A stretch of 38,879 nt of DNA, from positions 1 through 38,879 of the forward strand of contig JAURZM010000006.1 in the NCBI GenBank assembly GCA_030653385.1, written 5' to 3'. Positions 36,501-38,879 of the stretch are shown in pieces. The number at the start of each line of letters is the position of its first letter. Positions within the stretch are counted from its first letter, which is position 1. The stretch comes from Rubrivivax sp. GTDB lineage: Bacteria; Pseudomonadota; Gammaproteobacteria; Burkholderiales; Burkholderiaceae_C. The translations under genes and the position numbers were made by a program. The notes below the pieces were generated by a model. It did not search any database and had not been told where the DNA came from. It saw only the letters and a program-made list of their open reading frames with translations.

Positions 36501-37793
36501 ATGGCGAAGAAGATGCATAACACACCGAATCTGGACGAGCTCGAAAAGGGCAAATGGCCGAGTTTTGTCACAGGCCTCAAACGTCTGGCCAAAGACAAGG
36601 ACATCGCAGTTGACCTGCTGGGTCAGCTCGAGGCTTCCTACAAAACCCGCAAGGGCTACTGGAAGGGCGGCACAGTGGGCGTGTTCGGTTATGGCGGCGG
36701 CGTGATTCCGCGCTTCACCGAGCTGAAGAACGCTGACGGCACTCCCCAGTTCAAGGATGCGGCCGAGTTCCACACCCTGCGTATCATGCCTCCACCCGGC
36801 ATGCACTACGATACCGACACCCTGCGCCACTTCTGTGACATCTGGGAAAAGCACGGTTCCGGCCTGATCGCTTTCCACGGCCAATCCGGCGACATCATGT
36901 TCCAGGGTTGCACTACCGAGAACGTGCAAAAAGCCTTCGACGAATTCAATGAGATGGGTTTCGACCTCGGCGGCGCAGGCCCCGCAGTGCGTACTTCCAT
37001 GTCTTGCGTCGGCGCCGCCCGTTGCGAACAGTCCTGCTACAACGAAGCTCAGGCACACCGTGCCGTGCTGAATACTTTCCTCGACGATCTGCATCGTCCT
37101 TCCCTGCCGTACAAGTTCAAGTTCAAGTTCTCGGGCTGCCCGAACGACTGCATGAACGCGATCCAGCGCGCCGACATGGCCGTGATCGGAACCTGGCGCG
37201 ACAACATCCGCACCGACGAAGCGCTGGCCAAGACATGGTTCGCCAAGCACGGTATGGATGAGCTGGTGAACGACGTGGTCGCGCGTTGCCCGACCAAGAC
37301 CTTTCAGGTCAAGGAGATTGGCAAGATCAAGAAGGGTGAGCACATCACCAGCGTGAAGGTGAGCGACACCCATGCGGTCGAGATCGACAATCAGGATTGC
37401 GTACGCTGCATGCACTGCATCAACGTGATGACAGGCGCACTGGCACCCGGCAAGGACAAGGGCGCAAGCGTGCTGGTCGGCGGCAAGAGCCACCTGAAGA
37501 TCGGCGGCCTGATGGGCACCGTGGTGATCCCGTTCATGAAGCTGGATACGGAAGAAGAAGTTGCAGTGCTGGTTGATTTTGCCCAGCGCGCCATCGACTT
37601 CTTCGCCGAGAACGCACTGGAGCACGAGCGTACCGGCGAGATGGTCGAGCGTATCGGTCTGGCCAACTACCTCGATGCGATGGAGATCGAAGTTGATCCG
37701 GCAATGATCAGTTCGCCGCGCATGAACCCCTACGTCCGTACCGATGGCTGGGATGACGAAGTCGCCAAGATCAAAGCTAAGAAGCAAGCTTAA
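36501..37793 (+). CDS. dsrA: Reverse-type dissimilatory sulfite reductase, alpha subunit
   Basis: DsrA and DsrB form the siroheme enzyme that, in sulfur oxidisers, makes sulfite from DsrC-bound sulfur in the cytoplasm. The 430-residue product has the siroheme-[4Fe-4S] Cys set CVGAARC (Cys169, Cys175) and CPNDC (Cys213, Cys217), and an inserted ferredoxin domain with CVRCMHC (Cys300, Cys303, Cys306). GGAAG precedes the ATG. The oxidative type is inferred from overall resemblance to betaproteobacterial sulfur-oxidiser proteins; only phylogeny would prove direction. dsrB follows after 12 bp. Confidence 0.95.
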   Translation: MAKKMHNTPNLDELEKGKWPSFVTGLKRLAKDKDIAVDLLGQLEASYKTRKGYWKGGTVGVFGYGGGVIPRFTELKNADGTPQFKDAAEFHTLRIMPPPGMHYDTDTLRHFCDIWEKHGSGLIAFHGQSGDIMFQGCTTENVQKAFDEFNEMGFDLGGAGPAVRTSMSCVGAARCEQSCYNEAQAHRAVLNTFLDDLHRPSLPYKFKFKFSGCPNDCMNAIQRADMAVIGTWRDNIRTDEALAKTWFAKHGMDELVNDVVARCPTKTFQVKEIGKIKKGEHITSVKVSDTHAVEIDNQDCVRCMHCINVMTGALAPGKDKGASVLVGGKSHLKIGGLMGTVVIPFMKLDTEEEVAVLVDFAQRAIDFFAENALEHERTGEMVERIGLANYLDAMEIEVDPAMISSPRMNPYVRTDGWDDEVAKIKAKKQA

Positions 37794-37805
37794 GGAGATA
37801 AGAAG

Positions 37806-38879
37806 ATGAATGCACCCGTACAGATGCGCAAGCCCAAAGAGACTGGCGTACCGGACAACAAGAAATTCATGCACCCGGTTCTGCTGAAGAACTTCGGCAA
37901 CTGGAAATATCACGACCGTCCCCGTCCCGGCGTGCTGCACCATGTCTCCCACAGCGGCGACCAGGTGTGGTCCGTGCGTGCCGGTACCCAGCGCCAGATG
38001 GACGTCTACACCATCCGCACGCTGTGCGACATCGCCGACAAGTTCGCCGAAGGCCGCGTCCGCTTCACCATCCGTTCCAACATCGAGTTCATGGTGTCGG
38101 AAGAGAAGAAGGTCGCTCCGCTGATCGCCGAACTGGAGAAGCATGGCTTCCCCGTGGGCGGTACCGGTAACTCGATCACCATGATCGCGCACACCCAGGG
38201 CTGGTTGCACTGCGACATCCCCGGCACCGACGCTTCCGGCGTGGTGAAGGCGCTGATGGACGAACTGATCGACGAATTCAAGCGCGAAGAGATGCCCAAC
38301 CGCGTGCACCTGTCCACATCCTGCTGCGAGATCAACTGCGGCGGCCAGGCCGACCTCGCCATCATCGTGCAGCACACCAAGCCGCCGGTCATCAACCATG
38401 ACCTGGTCGCCAACGTGTGCGAACGTCCGGCTGTGGTTGCACGTTGCCCGGTCGCGGCGATCCGTCCCGCGATGGTCAACGGCAAGCCTTCTCTGGAGAT
38501 CGACGAATCCAAATGTATGTGCTGCGGCGCTTGCTACCCTCCGTGCCCGCCCATGCAGATCAACGATCCGGAATTCTCCAAGCTGGCGATCTGGGTCGGC
38601 GGCAAGAACTCCAACGCGCGCGGCAAGCCCACCTTCATGAAGATGGTCGCTTCCGGTCTGCCCAACAACCCGCCGCGCTGGCCCGAAGTCGGCGCTGCAG
38701 TGAAGAACATCCTCACTGTCTACAAGGCGGATGCACGTCCATGGGAGCGTATCGCCGACTGGATCGACCGTATCGGCTGGCCGCGTTTCTTCGAGAAGAC
38801 CGGTCTGCCGTTCACCAAGTACCTGATCGACGACTGGCGCGGTTCTCGTTACAACCTGAACGCATCGACGCACATCCGT
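37806..38879 (+). CDS. dsrB: Reverse-type dissimilatory sulfite reductase, beta subunit (3' end at or just past window edge)
   Basis: The frame runs 358 codons without a stop to the last base, so the gene is cut within a residue or two of its end: family length is about 357-360, and the last residues read NASTHIR. Visible motifs include FTIRSNIEFMV, GWLHCDIPGTDASG, the siroheme-cluster region STSCCEINCGG, and a ferredoxin domain CMCCGACYPPCPP. The start ATG follows AGGAGATAAGAAG, 12 bp after dsrA. It pairs with dsrA in the alpha2beta2 enzyme; further dsr genes are expected beyond the window. Confidence 0.95.
   Translation, partial: MNAPVQMRKPKETGVPDNKKFMHPVLLKNFGNWKYHDRPRPGVLHHVSHSGDQVWSVRAGTQRQMDVYTIRTLCDIADKFAEGRVRFTIRSNIEFMVSEEKKVAPLIAELEKHGFPVGGTGNSITMIAHTQGWLHCDIPGTDASGVVKALMDELIDEFKREEMPNRVHLSTSCCEINCGGQADLAIIVQHTKPPVINHDLVANVCERPAVVARCPVAAIRPAMVNGKPSLEIDESKCMCCGACYPPCPPMQINDPEFSKLAIWVGGKNSNARGKPTFMKMVASGLPNNPPRWPEVGAAVKNILTVYKADARPWERIADWIDRIGWPRFFEKTGLPFTKYLIDDWRGSRYNLNASTHIR

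Noticed and set aside
36471..38873. 800-residue minus-strand open frame across dsrA-dsrB
   Set aside because: It is antisense to two genes with complete catalytic motifs; its His/Asp/Val-rich composition is the reverse-frame shadow of GC-rich coding DNA.

Overview
The window falls into three blocks that differ in base composition and apparent origin. Block 1 (1-25200) is very GC-rich with strongly GC-ended codons. It looks like a Burkholderiales chromosome of the Rubrivivax/Leptothrix type: the distal end of an F1Fo ATP synthase operon (atpA C-terminal part, atpG, atpD, atpC), hemE-priA, comM, and a TorF-type porin followed by a P-II gene. Block 2 (about 25200-27870) is visibly AT-rich. It carries two genes laid out like integron gene cassettes, with attC-like sites and no integrase in the window. 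Block 3 (about 28030-38879) has intermediate GC and resembles a Gallionellaceae/Nitrosomonadales-type sulfur oxidiser: radical SAM, Smr, trxB, mltB, NlpC/P60, and a reverse-type dissimilatory sulfite reductase locus (dsrA, dsrB) with a divergent sulfur-linked operon. Lineage statements are inferred from recognised gene content and composition; no database search was possible.

Layout of block 1. ATP synthase genes end at a clear terminator (3868-3901). A Gly-rich putative Tat lipoprotein and a PPK2 polyphosphate kinase follow. On the minus strand, reading from 13504 down to 7135, lies aapJQMP (general amino-acid ABC importer), then a TIR-transmembrane protein, then outer-membrane phospholipase A. 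A -24/-12 sigma-54 promoter sits upstream of aapJ. Next, on the plus strand, is a partner-switching module (FHA-PP2C phosphatase, STAS antagonist, anti-sigma-type kinase). A minus-strand lemA-TPM-TPM operon follows, then a Rossmann-like protein, hemE, an unusual intergenic region with DnaA-box-like sites and repeats, priA, comM (minus), and TorF porin-glnK under a second sigma-54 promoter with NtrC-like sites. The ammonium transporter gene usually found after glnK is absent, and glnK is closed by a strong terminator.

Block 2. An HNH-type protein starts 6 nt after a perfect GTTAGGC core site and is followed by an attC-like imperfect palindrome. A second protein with an R-x4-H (HEPN-like) motif follows and ends at another attC-like palindrome. 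This reads as a small cassette cluster lacking an integrase, carrying a possible defence-type gene pair.

Block 3. Divergent from dsrAB is a compact minus-strand operon: a 71-residue protein; an orphan Cas6/Cmx6-like protein with the Gly-rich RAMP loop; a DsrC-family protein with neither redox cysteine; a tandem TusA protein; a helical unknown protein; and a TauD-type dioxygenase. No CRISPR array or other cas gene is present. This operon is the best candidate in the window for an undescribed system, possibly joining sulfur-carrier chemistry to RNA binding. The abrupt change near 27.9-28.05 kb means that either horizontal acquisition or a chimeric assembly must be considered before linking blocks 1 and 3 biologically.
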